A stretch of 64,000 bases of DNA from Allomuricauda sp. ARW1Y1. Lineage in GTDB: Bacteria > Bacteroidota > Bacteroidia > Flavobacteriales > Flavobacteriaceae. Under the pieces are notes generated by a model that was not told the origin of the DNA, searched no databases, and saw only the letters and a program-made list of their open reading frames with translations. Numbering within the stretch: the stretch's first letter is position 1; every line of letters begins with the position of its first letter. Location: assembly GCF_013407935.1 (NCBI RefSeq), contig NZ_JACBZU010000002.1:620001-684000 (forward strand), in the 5' to 3' direction. Positions 24,339 to 32,994 of the stretch are shown here, piece after piece. The translations under genes and the position numbers were made by a program.

Positions 24339-24811
24339 CAGTTTTTTTCGTTGCGTACATCCTGTATTTCCTTTTCAAGCTGTTCCTTTAAATCTAACCC
24401 ATAAGCATATGGTCTCATTTTTTTGGCCATTGCCAATAGAACAACTAAAACAGGTATAACTATGGGTATTGAATACCAGAAGTCAAATTCATCAATATAT
24501 TCGATACTGGTATTTACCAGACCAGCCATTTGAAATACCAACATACTGATAGGAATCAATATGGCATACTTCCACCAATGATGGCAAGTTAGAAACCAAA
24601 GAATAAATGCAATTAAAAAAGAGAATTTACCAAGAAAATAGTATGCGTAGTAGTTCATGTTTCCATGTGCCCCGGCCTCAATGGTAAAACCGAGGATATT
24701 GAAACCTGTCGTATCGGTGGATATCAGACGGTATGCGTAAAAGATAAAAGGAACGGCCGATAATATCAGAAAAGCGGCCGTCCCATGTAGTAATTTTTTT
24801 CTCCTATCCAT
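24338..24811 (-). CDS. Four-helix membrane protein in the immunity region
   Basis: 157 residues from the ATG at 24,811; an upstream ATG at 24,895 would add 28 residues, but it lies inside the lipoprotein gene. About four membrane helices, with a charged C-terminal tail. The start overlaps the stop of the lipoprotein gene by 8 bp (ATGGATAG). With the lipoprotein it could serve in superinfection exclusion, an inference from its place next to the repressor. Confidence 0.6.
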   Translation of the reverse strand: MDRRKKLLHGTAAFLILSAVPFIFYAYRLISTDTTGFNILGFTIEAGAHGNMNYYAYYFLGKFSFLIAFILWFLTCHHWWKYAILIPISMLVFQMAGLVNTSIEYIDEFDFWYSIPIVIPVLVVLLAMAKKMRPYAYGLDLKEQLEKEIQDVRNEKN

Positions 24812-24974
24812 TTGGCGGTGGAGGGGTTCCTTTGTCGACACCGTTGATAGGCGGTTCTTTCCCTTTCTCAATTGCTTTGTAATTTTTTTCAACATCTGAT
24901 GTACTTTCCGTTGTACAAGAGTTCATTGCTAAAACTAGGATCAAAAATCCAATTGCAAAAAAAGCTTTTTTCAT
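24804..24974 (-). CDS. Small phage-encoded lipoprotein
   Basis: 56 residues from ATG 24,974 to TAG 24,804. A classic signal (MKKAFFAIGFLILVLAMNSC) ends at the lipidated Cys20, and a short Pro-rich tail (KGTPPPPNG) closes it. It overlaps the next gene by 8 bp, which indicates coupling. Phage lipoproteins of this size often block superinfection at the envelope, but this is not shown here. Confidence 0.7.
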   Translation of the reverse strand: MKKAFFAIGFLILVLAMNSCTTESTSDVEKNYKAIEKGKEPPINGVDKGTPPPPNG

Positions 24975-25158
24975 CTCTACTGATTTTTAAGATTAATAAT
25001 CTCAAAAGTAAAATGTAAGAAAGCTCATTTAGCCAAAACCACAACTTCTTATAAACTAGGTTATTAACGAAAAAAGTTTTTTTATAAAGATTCTTTAGGG
25101 GAGCACACAATATATAGGATTTTGATTTAAAATAATTGTAGGAAATCCTTAAAAATTC

Positions 25159-25173
25159 TGGGGTTTTTCCCCA
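25159..25173. promoter_or_regulatory. Palindrome TGGGG-N5-CCCCA before a small repressor gene
   Basis: The arms TGGGG and CCCCA are separated by five T. It ends 9 bp before the ATG at 25,183, in the 5' leader or core promoter. Possible operator or translation-control hairpin. Confidence 0.4.
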
Positions 25174-25182
25174 ATTGTAAAA

Positions 25183-25437
25183 ATGAAAGAAAACATAAAA
25201 TATCGGGTCGTTACACTAATACAAATCCTTGCTCTTAAAAGAGGCAGATCTTTGTCGATTAGAAGCTTTTGTCTGGAACACGAAATAAATTACAAATCGC
25301 TCCACAATGCATTTAAAGCGGACTCCATGGGTATAGGGCTTGTTGACAAGTTTAAATCCGCTGTACCTGAGCTTAACATGAATTGGTTTCTTTATGGCGA
25401 GGGAAAAGCGTTGATTGACCCAGAAACTACCCAGTAA
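25183..25437 (+). CDS. Second small repressor-like protein
   Basis: 84 residues. The order helix-turn-helix-like region (RSFCLEHEINYKSLHNAF), then LNMNWFLYGEGKALID, repeats the layout of the repressor at 23,732 (NPYWLLTGKGDMITD), but the protein stops there. It may be a short repressor, an antirepressor or the immunity gene of another element. It is the last phage-like gene before the island. Confidence 0.65.
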   Translation: MKENIKYRVVTLIQILALKRGRSLSIRSFCLEHEINYKSLHNAFKADSMGIGLVDKFKSAVPELNMNWFLYGEGKALIDPETTQ

Positions 25438-25480
25438 AATTATAATCATTTGAAGAACAGCTTAATATAAAATAATCATG

Positions 25481-25501
25481 ATCCTGCCGCGGTCACGAAT
25501 A
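25481..25501 (+). repeat. Direct repeat R1 (ATCCTGCCGCGGTCAC core), possible attachment site
   Basis: 21 bp identical to the copy at 34,464-34,484. Both copies are followed a few bases later by GTTCAA. The GC-rich core in an AT-rich region looks like the 3' end of a tRNA gene (T-arm plus acceptor), a usual integration site. No full tRNA is present here. Confidence 0.6.
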
Positions 25502-25518
25502 CATAGTTCAAATAAGGA

Positions 25519-25545
25519 AAAACGCCAAGCTTGCTTGAGCGTTTT
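25519..25545. terminator. Two-way hairpin terminator
   Basis: AAAACGCCAAGC paired with GCTTGAGCGTTTT, one unpaired base, flanked by A and T runs. It would stop the plus-strand gene ending at 25,437 and any transcript from the other side. Confidence 0.65.
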
Positions 25546-25594
25546 TTTGTTTGGACTATTTTCAAAGCGGAGCTTTGTCAGGAAAGGCGAAGCA

Positions 25595-25611
25595 AATCCT
25601 GCCGCGGTCAC
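25595..25611 (+). repeat. Direct repeat R2 (partial copy)
   Basis: AATCCTGCCGCGGTCAC matches the core of R1 and R3; the bases after it differ. It follows short hairpins at 25,563-25,577 and 25,579-25,601. Confidence 0.55.
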
Positions 25612-26059
25612 AGGGCAGCAATGCCAAAACAACGAAACTTGCAAATCATAGGGGTACCCTCCAAAATATGGGAAATTGGACTTAATACTTTCTTTTATTT
25701 CATTGTAACTAAAATTAGATTCTTCATCCTATTCCTTTACTTCAACTTAAATCTGTGCTCCACAAATACTGAATTAATACTGACTAACAACTTTTTAAGA
25801 TCACTATTTATCCGTTAGGTCTATATGGGAATCAAGCACAAACAACGCAATTTGGCTCATCAATATTTAAGACTGCCCATTTTAATACATGTATAACATT
25901 TTGCGGTAATACCCCTTGAAAAAATTGCAGATAGCCAATAATTAATGTGAAAATTAAAAACAATGTTTAACTTGCCCATCTGCCAAAGCTGGCAGATGAT
26001 ATAACCTGAAGGTTGGCGACAATTCGAGACCGCTTTAATCATCTCGGCGGTCCAAATTA

Positions 26060-27835
26060 ATGAGCACTACACAGTCCATAGCAGTCCTGCCTTTTGTCAA
26101 TATGAGCAATGATATTGACAATGAGTACTTCTGCGATGGAATCACAGAGGAAATTATAAATGCACTGACAAAAATCGACCAGCTTAAAGTTATTGCAAGA
26201 ACTTCTTCCTTTGCCTTTAAGGGAAAAAACATCGATGTTAGGGAAGTTGGCAAACAACTGGGCGTGCATACGATTCTTGAAGGAAGTATTAAAAAGTCCC
26301 AAGAAAGAGTCAGAATCACGGCACAATTAATTGATGTAGCGGACGGAACGCATTATTGGTCGAAAAGGTTCGACAGGGAATTGATCGACATTTTCGAACT
26401 AGAAGATGAAATCAGTCTGGGCATTGCTGAAGAAGTCCGCAACAACTTTGGGCATTTTGAAATTCAGGAGCGGTTGATCCAAGAACCTACCAACAGCATT
26501 GATGCCTACCAACTTTTTTTAAAAGGCCGTTCCTTACAATTAAAATGGACCCCTCAAAGTATCAACGAAGCGATATCTTATTACGACCAAGCCATTGCTT
26601 TGGATAAAAATTACGCCAAGGCGTACTATGCAAACCTACAATGCTATGGCCTACTGGCCATGTGGGGTTATATTCCATATCAAAAAGGGATAAACCTAGC
26701 GATAAGCAATTTATTGATAGCCAAGGAACTGGATGCCTCGTTACCTGAATATCCATTGTCATTTGTTGGCAAATTCTTTTGGGAAGAATGGGATTTTAAA
26801 AATGCCTATGTTCATATCAATAAGGTACTGGAAATCAATCCGAATCATATCGATGGTTTGGAAGCCATGGCAGAACTGTTCATGGCACTTGGTTTTTTTG
26901 ACCAAGCACTGGTACACGCAAACAAGCTATTGGAAGTAGACCCCCTTTCGGCAAACAACCATTATACCTTGGCCCATATATACTATTACCAAAATGAATT
27001 TGAGAAGGCATTGGAAGTGGTCAATTACGCGCTTACCCTGAATCCCGAACTAGAATTAGCGCATCATTTAAAATGTTTTTGTCTCATATGGCTCAACAAA
27101 AGAGCTGACTTTCTCGAATTTATCCGAAATACACCATTAGTTGAAGAAAAACAGCTTTTGTTTAAAATCATAAATGAAAAGCATACGGAAGTTCCCCACG
27201 AGATGATTGAACATTGGGCACGACTTGGAAACGACCAAACGATGCTGGTTCCATATGATCTGTTTATTTTAAGCAGTTCAGACCTCAAAGAACAGGCCTT
27301 CCAACGCTTAAGGGAATTGATAGACCAAAGACGCGGCCAGGTCATTAATTATAGGCAAGAGCCATTTTTGCAACCATTGCAAAAAATAAAGGCTTTTAAA
27401 GACCTACATCATTCCAGTTTATGCCTTTCGGATATTAAACCAGAAAAGGATGACGGAGAGAAATCAACATCAGCGGTTTTGGATAATGGTCAAATAGCCT
27501 CCTTAAAAGAAGAACTCCTTTCCTATTTTATCGAAGAAGAGCCCTATTTAAACCAAAATTTGAGTTTAAAATTTGTAGCGGAGGTCTTGGGATTAAACAC
27601 CAATAAAATGTCCTTTCTGATCAACAAAGCCTTTGATACCAATTTTAATGACTTTGTGAATTCCTACCGCTTAAAGCATTTTAAAACCATAGCGCTGAAT
27701 CCTAAAAATGCGCACCTTACCATTCTCGGGTTGGCCTATGATAGTGGTTTTAATTCCAAGAGCGTGTTCAACACCTACTTTAAAAAAACAGAAGGAGTTA
27801 CACCTAGAACTTGGATGAAATCCAATCTATCCTAA
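26060..27835 (+). CDS. TolB-like/TPR/AraC-type transcription regulator
   Basis: 591 residues. Residues 1-130 are a FlgO/TolB-N-like domain (SIAVLPFVNMSND, EYFCDGITEEIINAL, LEGSIKK) that in related proteins stands before TPR repeats. TPR repeats cover about 150-340. The last 110 residues are an AraC helix-turn-helix (LSLKFVAEVLGLNTNKMSFLI, GLAYDSGFNSKSVFNTYFKK). There is no membrane segment and no classical ligand domain, so the TPR part probably senses a partner. It stands just before two operons that share a 24-bp upstream motif and is the likely activator of both. Confidence 0.85.
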   Translation: MSTTQSIAVLPFVNMSNDIDNEYFCDGITEEIINALTKIDQLKVIARTSSFAFKGKNIDVREVGKQLGVHTILEGSIKKSQERVRITAQLIDVADGTHYWSKRFDRELIDIFELEDEISLGIAEEVRNNFGHFEIQERLIQEPTNSIDAYQLFLKGRSLQLKWTPQSINEAISYYDQAIALDKNYAKAYYANLQCYGLLAMWGYIPYQKGINLAISNLLIAKELDASLPEYPLSFVGKFFWEEWDFKNAYVHINKVLEINPNHIDGLEAMAELFMALGFFDQALVHANKLLEVDPLSANNHYTLAHIYYYQNEFEKALEVVNYALTLNPELELAHHLKCFCLIWLNKRADFLEFIRNTPLVEEKQLLFKIINEKHTEVPHEMIEHWARLGNDQTMLVPYDLFILSSSDLKEQAFQRLRELIDQRRGQVINYRQEPFLQPLQKIKAFKDLHHSSLCLSDIKPEKDDGEKSTSAVLDNGQIASLKEELLSYFIEEEPYLNQNLSLKFVAEVLGLNTNKMSFLINKAFDTNFNDFVNSYRLKHFKTIALNPKNAHLTILGLAYDSGFNSKSVFNTYFKKTEGVTPRTWMKSNLS

Positions 27836-27848
27836 ACTCCCTTAGTTC

Positions 27849-27872
27849 GTTTCAGATTATAATTTAGAACGA
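27849..27872 (+). promoter_or_regulatory. Putative AraC-regulator operator, copy 1
   Basis: GTTTCAGATTATAATTTAGA plus ACGA, 20 of 24 bases the same as at 31,074-31,097. TCTTTGCA, a probable Bacteroidota -7 element, begins 22 bp after it at 27,894, and the next gene starts at 27,932. Confidence 0.65.
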
Positions 27873-27931
27873 TTGACTAATCAATCCGGTTAATCTTTGC
27901 ACCAAAATCAATAATCAAAAAACGAACAGTC

Positions 27932-29035
27932 ATGAACGCATCAATCAAACCACGTTACAATTCAATCTCAAAACTCCCATTACTGCTATTGCTTACGATA
28001 GCTATGCTAGTATCGTCCTGCTCCAATGATGATGATACAAGTTTACCTTCTACAGACTACAAAAGCATAAAAAACTTATTGACCGAAAGTGATTTTCAAG
28101 GGTATGCCATTGTTACGAAAAACGGAAATGACTTGGTGCGCCAAGGCTTTGGCTTGGCAAATCAAAGTAAGGACCTACCACAAAACCAAGAGCTCGCCTA
28201 TCGCATCGGTTCGGTCAGCAAGACATTGACCGCAGCGGCCATAGTGGGATTAAAGCGGGATGGTCTTATTACTGGTTTTGACCAGACTTTGGATGAGTTT
28301 GACCCTGAATTTCCAAACGGGGACCAGATTACCATTGGGCACCTATTATCGCACCAATCCGGGATTCCTGAGTACCATTTAGTGGCGGAACAAGCTTTTG
28401 AAGAAGGTTTGGTTTTGGATCGAATGGATATCTACGCTCTCATTAAGGAACTGATTTTAGTAAACGGACTCAGCTTTACACCAGGCTCAAATAAGCACTA
28501 TTGCAATTCCAACTATCTTATTGCCGCTCTTTTGGTGGAGCAATTGTCCGGCATTTCGTACCATCAATACATCCAACAGCATATTTTTAATCCGTTAGGC
28601 ATTGCAAATTCATACAAAGGCACCGATGAAATTGATACCAACACCCACGCACAAGGGTATCTAAATGGAAGTCCCAACAGCACATATCCAATGGCCCTTG
28701 CATTTGGCGCCGGTGATTTTAGCAGTACACCAAAGGATATGGAAACCTGGACCAACGCAGTAAAAAAAGATTGGTTTACCGAAGCTGAAAAAGCAGAAAT
28801 ATTTGCCCAAGATGTACCTAGTGGCTATGTAGATTTTGGTATGGGATGGTTTACGACCCAAGCGGGAAACACAACAATGTACTGGCATGGTGGTGATATT
28901 AACGGCTATTGGAGTATGATCGGTTTTATACCGGCATACGATGCAACCATTGTACTCTTGAGCAATCAGCAAGATGATACAGGAGAACAACGCAATACCA
29001 TTATCCAACACTTGTTAGCCAACGAGTTTAATTGA
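27932..29035 (+). CDS. Lipoprotein serine hydrolase (beta-lactamase/D-aminopeptidase family)
   Basis: 367 residues. A lipoprotein signal ends at Cys30 (LVSSCSNDDD). The serine nucleophile motif S-x-x-K is at 94-97 (SVSK), the Tyr motif lies in HYCNSNYL and the third motif is YWHGGDIN near the end. Fold is the class C beta-lactamase/penicillin-binding type. Natural substrates of such envelope hydrolases are peptides or esters; beta-lactam resistance cannot be assumed. First gene of operon A. A paralogue-like enzyme lies at 31,854. Confidence 0.88.
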   Translation: MNASIKPRYNSISKLPLLLLLTIAMLVSSCSNDDDTSLPSTDYKSIKNLLTESDFQGYAIVTKNGNDLVRQGFGLANQSKDLPQNQELAYRIGSVSKTLTAAAIVGLKRDGLITGFDQTLDEFDPEFPNGDQITIGHLLSHQSGIPEYHLVAEQAFEEGLVLDRMDIYALIKELILVNGLSFTPGSNKHYCNSNYLIAALLVEQLSGISYHQYIQQHIFNPLGIANSYKGTDEIDTNTHAQGYLNGSPNSTYPMALAFGAGDFSSTPKDMETWTNAVKKDWFTEAEKAEIFAQDVPSGYVDFGMGWFTTQAGNTTMYWHGGDINGYWSMIGFIPAYDATIVLLSNQQDDTGEQRNTIIQHLLANEFN

Positions 29036-29058
29036 AATAACTTTAAAACGAATTGGCT

Positions 29059-29925
29059 ATGAAACATACCAATGTATTACTTGCGGGTGCAACGGGTTAT
29101 TTGGGCAGATATTTGTTGGAGGTTTTGATCGAAAAAGAAAATCAGGTCGTTGCCATTGCGCGCAATCCGGAAAAAATAAAAGCCTTCAATGAAAACTATT
29201 TAGAAATCAAACAGGCCGAGGTGACAGATCCGAAAACCTTGCGGGACATATGTAAAGGAATCGATACCGTTATATCCACGGTTGGCATAACTCGACAGAA
29301 AGATGGACTCACTTATATGGATGTAGATTATCAGGCGAATATGAATTTACTTGACGAAGCCAAAAAAGCTGGGGTCAATCACTTTGTTTATGTTTCTGCG
29401 GTCGATGGCGACACATACAGAAATTTGAAGATCTTTGAGGCCAAAGAGAAGTTTGTTGATGCTTTACGTTCCTACGGAATGAACTACACGATTGTTAGGC
29501 CCAATGGTTTTTTCTCGGATATGAACGACTTTTTACAAATGGCCAAATCGGGTCGTGTGTATGTGTTCGGTTCCGGCCATCAAAGATTCAACCCTATTCA
29601 TGGTGAAGATCTAGCAAGAGCCATTGTTGATACTTTAACTGATTATAATAAAGAAATGACCATCGGGGGCCCTGATGTACTGAGCCTCAACGAAATTGGA
29701 AAACTTGCATTCACCGCTTTGAACAAACCTATAAGAATTGTTCATTTACCCGATTGGTCCCGAAAACTGACCCTGTGGGCATTAAGAACGTTCACCAGCG
29801 TCAAAACCTATGGACCTATCGAGTTCTTTTTAACTTTAATGGCAAAGGACCATATCACACCAACTTATGGGGAACATCGCTTAAAAGAGTATTACATAAT
29901 AGAAGCTAAAAAACTGCAAACTTAA
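29059..29925 (+). CDS. NmrA/atypical SDR NAD(P)-binding protein
   Basis: 288 residues from the ATG at 29,059; a TTG at 29,053 adds only two residues. GATGYLGRYLLE is the Rossmann nucleotide site, RNPEK suggests NADP preference and FVYVSAVDGD the central strand. These proteins reduce small substrates or serve as redox sensors or chaperones. The Tyr-x-x-x-Lys dyad is not clear, so catalysis is uncertain. Second gene of operon A, 23 bp after the hydrolase. Confidence 0.85.
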   Translation: MKHTNVLLAGATGYLGRYLLEVLIEKENQVVAIARNPEKIKAFNENYLEIKQAEVTDPKTLRDICKGIDTVISTVGITRQKDGLTYMDVDYQANMNLLDEAKKAGVNHFVYVSAVDGDTYRNLKIFEAKEKFVDALRSYGMNYTIVRPNGFFSDMNDFLQMAKSGRVYVFGSGHQRFNPIHGEDLARAIVDTLTDYNKEMTIGGPDVLSLNEIGKLAFTALNKPIRIVHLPDWSRKLTLWALRTFTSVKTYGPIEFFLTLMAKDHITPTYGEHRLKEYYIIEAKKLQT

Positions 29926-29937
29926 CTAGGACCGACC

Positions 29938-30318
29938 ATGAGAACTTGGGAAAAAGGGATGTTAATTATTGTATTGGGTTACTGCGTTATGCATTTATCC
30001 ATTCTTCTGCAAATAGTACCTCATCATATTGTATGGGGTGGTAAAATCGATTCCATCGATAAACTTTACCTATTGGAAGGATTTGCATTGGCAACAATGC
30101 TTTTTCTAGGGATGGCCCTCGCTATGAAAATCAAGATTATAAAACCTATTTTTACAGATAAGGCTATAAAAAGGATATTCATGGTTTTTGCGGTATTTTT
30201 TGTGTTAAATACCCTTGGTAACCTTCTAGCAGAAACCTTGATAGAGAAATCTCAGGCTATAATAACCTTGTTTTTTGCTATCACACTATTTAAATCATCA
30301 CAACAAATCAAATCCTAA
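29938..30318 (+). CDS. Four-helix membrane protein
   Basis: 126 residues with about four membrane helices, no catalytic motif. It starts 12 bp after the reductase stop and overlaps the acetyltransferase start by 1 bp. Similar small DoxX- or DUF4345-like proteins exist, but I cannot assign a family firmly. Confidence 0.65.
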   Translation: MRTWEKGMLIIVLGYCVMHLSILLQIVPHHIVWGGKIDSIDKLYLLEGFALATMLFLGMALAMKIKIIKPIFTDKAIKRIFMVFAVFFVLNTLGNLLAETLIEKSQAIITLFFAITLFKSSQQIKS

Positions 30319-30935
30319 TGAACATTCCAGATCCAAATACCGTTTTTCCATTAGCCAATTACAAAAACCTTTGCTTTCTAAAAAACCTGGTCAACAATCC
30401 CAACATTATTGTAGGGGACTATACCTATTACGATGATTTTGAGGACGTTTCCAACTTTGAGAAAAACGTGAAATACCATTTTGATTTTATTGGGGACAAG
30501 TTGATTATCGGCAAGTTCTGCATGATTGCATCCGGCGCCACTTTCATAATGAACGGTGGAAACCATTTAACAGAAGCAACATCAGCATATCCGTTTGCCA
30601 TATTTGGAGGGGCCTGGCAAGATGCCATGAAAGGGAAAAGCTACCCAACCAAAGGTGACACGGTCATCGGGAATGACGTATGGATAGGTCATGACGCAAC
30701 CATAATGCCAGGGGTTCAGATAGGTCATGGGGCCATCATTGCCACCAAGGCGGTGGTGACCAAGAATGTGGAACCCTATACCATAGTTGGTGGAAATCCA
30801 GCGAAAGAAATAAAAAAGCGTTTTTCCGAGGATAGCATTGCAAGATTATTGGAAATGAAATGGTGGGATTGGGACTTGGAAAAAATCACCCAGAATGTAG
30901 CTAAGCTGACCTCCAATCCAGAAGAGTATTTTTAA
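30318..30935 (+). CDS. Vat/CatB-type xenobiotic acetyltransferase
   Basis: 205 residues. Left-handed beta-helix hexapeptides (IGNDVWIGHDATIMPGVQIG), the catalytic-His region NGGNH, and the end phrase EMKWWDWDLEKI are typical of the Vat/CatB group, which moves acetyl from acetyl-CoA to streptogramin A or chloramphenicol. Full family length. Whether it acts on an antibiotic or an internal metabolite is unknown. Last gene of operon A; a terminator follows at 30,973. Confidence 0.85.
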   Translation: MNIPDPNTVFPLANYKNLCFLKNLVNNPNIIVGDYTYYDDFEDVSNFEKNVKYHFDFIGDKLIIGKFCMIASGATFIMNGGNHLTEATSAYPFAIFGGAWQDAMKGKSYPTKGDTVIGNDVWIGHDATIMPGVQIGHGAIIATKAVVTKNVEPYTIVGGNPAKEIKKRFSEDSIARLLEMKWWDWDLEKITQNVAKLTSNPEEYF

Positions 30936-30972
30936 GACTGAAATCGCAGTTTAAATAATTCTCCCCTTTTAC

Positions 30973-31004
30973 AAGGCTTAACATTAAAATGTTGAGCCTT
31001 TTTT
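30973..31004 (+). terminator. Intrinsic terminator of operon A
   Basis: AAGGCT-T-AACATT / AATGTT-G-AGCCTT stem (one T-G wobble) with a short AA loop, followed by TTTT and TATTT. Confidence 0.85.
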
Positions 31005-31073
31005 ATTTCCCATTCAATTGCTCTGTGAGATCAAAAAAAAATAAGGCGCTCCCCTAGCCTAAAGAACAAAAAG

Positions 31074-31097
31074 GTTTCAAATCATAATTCAGTACGA
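31074..31097 (+). promoter_or_regulatory. Putative AraC-regulator operator, copy 2
   Basis: GTTTCAAATCATAATTCAGT plus ACGA. It matches copy 1 at 20 of 24 bases, and TCTTTGCA at 31,119 again begins 22 bp later. Both leaders then share ATCAAAAAACGAACA before the gene start. Confidence 0.65.
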
Positions 31098-31182
31098 CCA
31101 GCCTTTCCTTTCCACATTTCTTTGCATCATCAAATTAAGTTATTGAAACATCAAAAAACGAACAATCAAACAAATATCAAAA

Positions 31183-31827
31183 ATGAAAAAACTAGCAATC
31201 ATCGGATTAACACTTGGTACCCTCGCCTCATTCGCACAGGACAACAATGATTCATTGACAAACAATGGCTCAAAATTCAAGTATCGGGTCAGTTTCCCCG
31301 CCATTATTTTGGCCAACATTGGTGAAGGAGGCGAACGGACGAATACACAGCACATTGAGCTCCATGTAAAGCAAGAATTGGATTCCAAGAATATCATAGG
31401 GGTGAAATTTGCGACGTGGAGACTGTTTCAACCCATGGGTATCCAATGGTGGGATGGCCTTTTGGACAAAATAGATTCTGAAACGGAGTTCTATCCCGGT
31501 TATCTTAGAGAAACAGGAATTGGCGTATCTTACCAACGCATGCTTTGGAAAGGATTGTTTGCCTCCGTGGAGGTCTTGCCACAATACAAAACGTATTTGG
31601 ACTTGGACAACAAAAAAATAGCAAATGGATTTAAGCTCTATACCTCCTATCATCTTGGGTATCACTTTGCTTTTGGGAAAAAGAAACGAATCTTTGTTGA
31701 ACCACAAATTCATTGTCAAAATTGGATGATCGACACCAATACCCCTGATGAATTCAAACGGTTGGACAACAAATGGAAAAACTATTTCCTTTTTGAACCC
31801 AACCTATATGTGGGCATTAAATTTTAA
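31183..31827 (+). CDS. Secreted or outer-membrane beta-barrel-like protein
   Basis: 214 residues with a Sec signal (1-18, ends SFAQ). Alternating strands with aromatic residues and a terminal phrase FLFEPNLYVGIKF (final Phe) suit a small outer-membrane barrel. No family recognised. First gene of operon B. Confidence 0.65.
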   Translation: MKKLAIIGLTLGTLASFAQDNNDSLTNNGSKFKYRVSFPAIILANIGEGGERTNTQHIELHVKQELDSKNIIGVKFATWRLFQPMGIQWWDGLLDKIDSETEFYPGYLRETGIGVSYQRMLWKGLFASVEVLPQYKTYLDLDNKKIANGFKLYTSYHLGYHFAFGKKKRIFVEPQIHCQNWMIDTNTPDEFKRLDNKWKNYFLFEPNLYVGIKF

Positions 31828-31853
31828 AAAAACCTACGTTATAAAACCATATC

Positions 31854-32990
31854 ATGAGAGATTGTTTACACTTTCTTACCGTTATTTTTATCGCAGTAAA
31901 CAGCTATGGACAACAACATTTGGATACGGGCATTAAACAATTGTTTGATGCCCAAATGGAAAAAACGGAAGTCAAAAATGCTTTCTTACAGGTGTACTCC
32001 AAATCTAAAGGTATCAATATTCAATTTGCCGATAGCGATGATCATATGGAAGATGCTCCAACGATGGACAATCCCATTTATACGGCCAGTATCACCAAGA
32101 TGTTTACGGCCACTGCCATAGGCATCCTAAAGGATAAGGGGAAATTAAATTTTGAGGACCAAATATACCGGTACTTTCCAGAGCAATTGATGAAGAACCT
32201 GCATGTGCTAGATGGCGAAGAATATTCCAAGGACATTACCATTGCCCATTTATTGCAGCACACTTCAGGATTGCCAGACTATTTTACGGGCACCACCGTT
32301 GATGGAAGTCCAAATATAATCAATCAGCTACTGGTGGATACGGACAAATATTGGTCCCCTCAAGAAATGATTGCCTTTAGCAAAGAGAAAATGGAGCCCC
32401 ATTTTGTACCCGGTCAAGGTTACCACTATACCGATACGGAGTATGTGCTTTTGGCCTTGATCATTGAAAATGTGAGCGGCACCACTTTAGATCTGTTCTT
32501 TCAACAGTACATTTTTGAACCTTTGGGTATGGATGCGTCCTATATCAATTTAAAATCGACCCCAATAAAAAAACAATTACCAATGGCCAAGTTTTATGCC
32601 GGCGATATTGCGTTATCGTCCATTCAAAGTCTGAGTGCCGACTGGGGCGGTGGTGGTTTGGTATCCACAACACAAGATCTCATACAATTTCTAGTAGGCT
32701 TCCAAGAAGATAAAATCATAAAAAAAGAAACCCGTTTGACAATGCAACATTGGACGCATGAAACCAAAGGAATGGAATATGGTTTTGGGATACGAAAAGT
32801 ATCTTTCAATAATCTTTTTGATACGGATACACACCTAGAGGTTATCGGGCACACCGGCAGTACAGCATCCTTTTTATGGTACTGTCCACAATTGGATACG
32901 TATATTGCAGGTACTTTAAATCAATTGGAAGCTTCCAAAAGCACATTGAACTGGGTATTTGAGATCCTTTCATTGATCGATCAACACTAA
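31854..32990 (+). CDS. Secreted serine hydrolase (beta-lactamase family)
   Basis: 378 residues, signal at 1-19. S-x-x-K at 79-82 (SITK), Tyr motif YTDTEY (Asp instead of Asn), third motif HTGSTASF. LLQHTSGLPDY is the common phrase of this fold. Probably a periplasmic esterase or peptidase. Its partner enzyme in operon A suggests that the island handles one class of substrate. The Asp in the Tyr motif is a small departure from the family. Confidence 0.87.
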   Translation: MRDCLHFLTVIFIAVNSYGQQHLDTGIKQLFDAQMEKTEVKNAFLQVYSKSKGINIQFADSDDHMEDAPTMDNPIYTASITKMFTATAIGILKDKGKLNFEDQIYRYFPEQLMKNLHVLDGEEYSKDITIAHLLQHTSGLPDYFTGTTVDGSPNIINQLLVDTDKYWSPQEMIAFSKEKMEPHFVPGQGYHYTDTEYVLLALIIENVSGTTLDLFFQQYIFEPLGMDASYINLKSTPIKKQLPMAKFYAGDIALSSIQSLSADWGGGGLVSTTQDLIQFLVGFQEDKIIKKETRLTMQHWTHETKGMEYGFGIRKVSFNNLFDTDTHLEVIGHTGSTASFLWYCPQLDTYIAGTLNQLEASKSTLNWVFEILSLIDQH

Positions 32991-32994
32991 TCAG

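Larger units (their letters stand above)
1..25611. mobile_element. Prophage, right-hand part (left end outside the window)
   Basis: Capsid, S49 prohead protease, tail/fibre, holin, endolysin, primase-helicase, repressor and methylase genes follow one another, nearly all on the minus strand with overlaps of a few bases. No integrase, terminase or portal gene is visible, so these should lie left of position 1. The right end is not proven. The last phage-like gene ends at 25,437, and repeats that could mark an attachment site lie at 25,481 and 25,595. Host-type genes begin at 26,060. Confidence 0.88.
25438..26059. other. Gene-free junction region with repeats and hairpins
   Basis: 622 bp with no credible gene. 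It contains repeat copies at 25,481 and 25,595, a two-way hairpin at 25,519, a CAAAGC/GCTTTG hairpin at 25,563-25,577 and a 9-bp perfect hairpin CATCTGCCA/TGGCAGATG at 25,977-25,998 shortly before the next gene. The rest is AT-rich and without visible structure. It probably holds the prophage-chromosome or island junction. Confidence 0.6.
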
